Source: Streptomyces populi (lineage in GTDB: Bacteria; Actinomycetota; Actinomycetes; Streptomycetales; Streptomycetaceae). Taken from it: DNA of 59,791 nt. The stretch spans positions 1 through 59,791 of the forward strand of contig NZ_KZ626889.1 of assembly GCF_002911015.1 (NCBI RefSeq). Reading direction: 5' to 3'. Every line of letters starts with the position of its first letter. The stretch's first letter is position 1. The translations under genes were made by a program, and so were the position numbers. The notes beneath the pieces were generated by a model that was not told where the DNA came from, did not search any database, and worked only from the letters and a program-made list of their open reading frames with translations. This document shows positions 57,743 to 59,791 of the stretch, in pieces.

Positions 57743-59791
57743 GTGCCCAGAACCCAGCCTCGATTTCGCCTGCTCGGCCCTCTCGACGTCCGGATCGAGG
57801 AGAACGCCGTCACCCTCACGGGCCGGCAACGGGCTCTGTGCGCGATGCTGTTGCTGCACCCCGGCCGAGTCGTGTCGGTCGAGCGGCTGGCCCGGGGCCT
57901 GTGGGGTGAAGACCTGCCCAGCGCGTCGGCCTCCCGGGTGCGGGCACTGGTCGCGGAGGTACGCCGCGCCCTCGGGCCGGCGGGCACCGGTCTGCTGACC
58001 ACCCGGCAGCCCGGCTACATGCTGCGGGCGGCCCCGGTCGAGGTCGACGTGTTCGTCTTCGAGGACCTGGTCAGGGAGGGCGCACGAGCCGGGGCGAGCA
58101 GCGCATGGGCACAGGCGTACCGCCACCACGACGAAGCCCTCTCCCTGTGGCAGGGCGACCCCCTCCCGGACCTGCCGACCATGGAAACGGAACGCCGGCG
58201 GCTCACCGAACTGCGCATCGCCGCCCTGGAAGGCCGGGCCGAGGCCGATCTGCAACTGGGCAGGTCCGCGGCCGCTGTCGCGGAGCTGGTCCGCCTCACC
58301 TCGCAGTACCCGCTCCGGGAGCGTCCGCACGCCCTGCTGATGCGCGCCCTGCAACGTGACGGCCGGACTTCCGAGGCGCTGTCCGTCTACACCACGCTGC
58401 GCCGCAGGATGGTGGACGAGCTCGGTGTCGATCCCTCCGACGAACTGGAGGCCCTGCACCGGCGCCTGCTGACCGGGAAGACCGCGGCCGACGCGACGGC
58501 CGTGCCCGCAGCCGCGCAGGAGCGACGCGTTCCCCGCCAACTGCCGCGTGCTCCGCGCCGGTTCGTCGGACGCAACGCGGAACTGCGCCGGCTCGACGCG
58601 TCCCGGCCGGCTCCGGAGGGACTCGCCCTGGTCGTGGGGCCGGCCGGGGCCGGCAAGACGGCGCTCGCCCTGTACTGGGCGCACCGGATCGCGAGCGGCT
58701 TCCCCGACGGCCAGCTCTTCCTCGACATGCGGGGATTCGACGCCGCCGCGGAGCCCATGACCGCGGAGGAAGCCCTCCCGCTGCTGTTGCAGGGACTGGG
58801 CAGCGCACCGCGTGACATCCCGCTGGGCCTCGAAGCGCAAACCGCGCTGTACCGAACACTTCTGGCGGAGCGGCAGGTGCTCATCGTCCTCGACGACGTC
58901 GCGGACGCATCCGTGGTACGGCGTCTTCTGCCCGCCACCAGCGGATCCCTGACCGTGGTGACGAGCCGGCACAAACTGAGCGGGCTGGTGACCCTGGACG
59001 GTGCTCACCGGGTGCTCTGCGATCTGCTGGACAGCGGTGAGGCGCTGGAACTGCTCGGCGTGGCGGTGGGGCCGCAGGCCGTCGCCGACGCCCCGGAGGC
59101 CGCCGCCCGCCTGGTCGAACTCTGTGACCGTCTGCCGTTGGCGCTGTGCGTCGCCGGTTCCTGGATCGGTGACCGGCCCGGGAACATCGAGACCTACGTC
59201 GAGGAGCTCGCGGAGCGGGGGCGTCTGGCGCGACTGCACGTGGAAGGCGAGGAGAGCGTTGCCGTGAGGGGCGCGCTCGACCTGTCGTACGCCACGCTGC
59301 CCGACGAGGCGAAGCGGGTGTTCCGTTCTCTCGGTCTCGTACCGGGCACCGGGCGCTCGGTTCGCGCCGTGGCCGCCGCCGCGGGGCTGGACGGTACTCG
59401 GACCGCCGACCTCCTCGGCCTGGCCCAGCGGGTCCATCTCGTGCGCAACAGTGAGGACGGCCGGCCGGCCTGGCACGACCTCGTGCACGAGTACGCCAGG
59501 GAAAGGGCGTTCGCCGAGGACGGCCAAGCGGAACGGGACGAGACCGTCGACCGCCTCCTCGACCACTATCTGCAGAGCGTCGTCAACGCGGCCGCCGCAT
59601 GCGGCATGTACGTCCCCCACAGCCGTCCGGCCGCCGTCGACGGCTCGACCCCACGCGTCTTTCGGACACAAGAGGAAGCTGTCGACTGGTTCGACGCCGA
59701 ATGGGACGACATCGCGGCAGCGATCGGGCACGCGGCGGAGCAAGGCCCCGCCCGCTACACATGGCAGCTCGTGGACGCCCTGCAGGACCTG
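57743..59791 (+). CDS. SARP/AfsR-type regulator (BTAD plus NB-ARC), partial at window end
   Basis: At least 683 aa, open at the right edge. Residues 1-95 form an OmpR-like winged helix (FRLLGPLDVRIEENAVTLTG, then SVERLARGLWGEDLPSASAS), residues 100-250 a BTAD domain (LVREGARAG through LYSTLRRR-like helices, ending DELGVDPSDELEALHRRLL), and from about 290 an NB-ARC module (LVVGPAGAGKTALALYWAHR; Walker B VLIVLDDVADA; DRLPLALCVAGSW). GTG 57743 is the likely start; no strong ribosome site. AfsR-type SARPs activate secondary-metabolite clusters, so it is the probable activator of the peptide cluster upstream. Confidence 0.9.
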   Translation, partial: MPRTQPRFRLLGPLDVRIEENAVTLTGRQRALCAMLLLHPGRVVSVERLARGLWGEDLPSASASRVRALVAEVRRALGPAGTGLLTTRQPGYMLRAAPVEVDVFVFEDLVREGARAGASSAWAQAYRHHDEALSLWQGDPLPDLPTMETERRRLTELRIAALEGRAEADLQLGRSAAAVAELVRLTSQYPLRERPHALLMRALQRDGRTSEALSVYTTLRRRMVDELGVDPSDELEALHRRLLTGKTAADATAVPAAAQERRVPRQLPRAPRRFVGRNAELRRLDASRPAPEGLALVVGPAGAGKTALALYWAHRIASGFPDGQLFLDMRGFDAAAEPMTAEEALPLLLQGLGSAPRDIPLGLEAQTALYRTLLAERQVLIVLDDVADASVVRRLLPATSGSLTVVTSRHKLSGLVTLDGAHRVLCDLLDSGEALELLGVAVGPQAVADAPEAAARLVELCDRLPLALCVAGSWIGDRPGNIETYVEELAERGRLARLHVEGEESVAVRGALDLSYATLPDEAKRVFRSLGLVPGTGRSVRAVAAAAGLDGTRTADLLGLAQRVHLVRNSEDGRPAWHDLVHEYARERAFAEDGQAERDETVDRLLDHYLQSVVNAAAACGMYVPHSRPAAVDGSTPRVFRTQEEAVDWFDAEWDDIAAAIGHAAEQGPARYTWQLVDALQDL

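Overview
The window is high-GC actinobacterial DNA, almost certainly Streptomyces or a close relative. The signs are strong G/C bias at third codon positions, frequent GTG and TTG starts, an AfsR/SARP-type regulator, many TetR-family regulators, an orphan LanC-like protein, CYTH/CHAD and DUF3068 proteins, and IS5-type insertion-sequence debris. No rRNA, tRNA or CRISPR array was seen. Family names are given from recognisable motifs and remembered family consensus; no database search was run.

Layout. 0-5.1 kb: a MacB/FtsX-type ABC exporter facing a two-component system. 5.2-26.5 kb: single genes and small regulator-target pairs, namely amidase/TetR with a perfect palindrome, TetR/peroxiredoxin with two matching operator sites, a DHA2 efflux pump with an orphan operator, a second amidase, and MerR/membrane protein. 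Several decayed genes are mixed in, notably a junction of two truncated genes near 8.4 kb. 26.8-31.3 kb: an orphan LanC-like protein, a PlsC acyltransferase and unknowns.

31.4-39.2 kb, minus strand, is one tightly packed six-gene operon. In transcription order it encodes a trypsin-like protease with a degenerate NTPase-like region, a PknG-type kinase (two zinc knuckles, kinase, TPR), a VWA/zinc-ribbon protein, a GlnX-like membrane protein, a solute-binding lipoprotein and a trypsin-co-occurring-domain protein. It looks like the mycobacterial glnX-glnH-pknG sensing module built into a protease/VWA/adaptor system of the biological-conflict type. I regard it as one of the two most interesting systems here.

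40.6-47.5 kb is an accessory island of conflict and immunity genes broken up by insertion sequences. It holds an SRA-YDG modified-DNA reader without a nuclease domain, an Imm1-like gene carried inside a 1.3 kb IS5-family element with CTAG target duplications, DUF1877, NADAR, a nonsense-disrupted YxiG-like gene, a chimera of an unknown gene with a transposase tail, and a SUKH protein.

47.8-50.9 kb: an NmrA-like reductase with its TetR, then a DUF3068 membrane protein behind a clear promoter and operator. 51.4-59.8 kb is an apparently complete peptide (RiPP or bacteriocin) cluster that I cannot match to a known class. It encodes a 56-residue Cys-rich peptide, MauE-like and TlpA-like redox membrane proteins, an ABC exporter, an S26 signal peptidase, a second 46-residue peptide, a ThiF/E1-like enzyme with an N-terminal PqqD/RRE-like region, an M50 protease with a similar N-terminus, and a SARP regulator cut by the window edge. 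Both small-peptide genes are followed at once by perfect hairpins, as expected of attenuators that keep precursor expression high.
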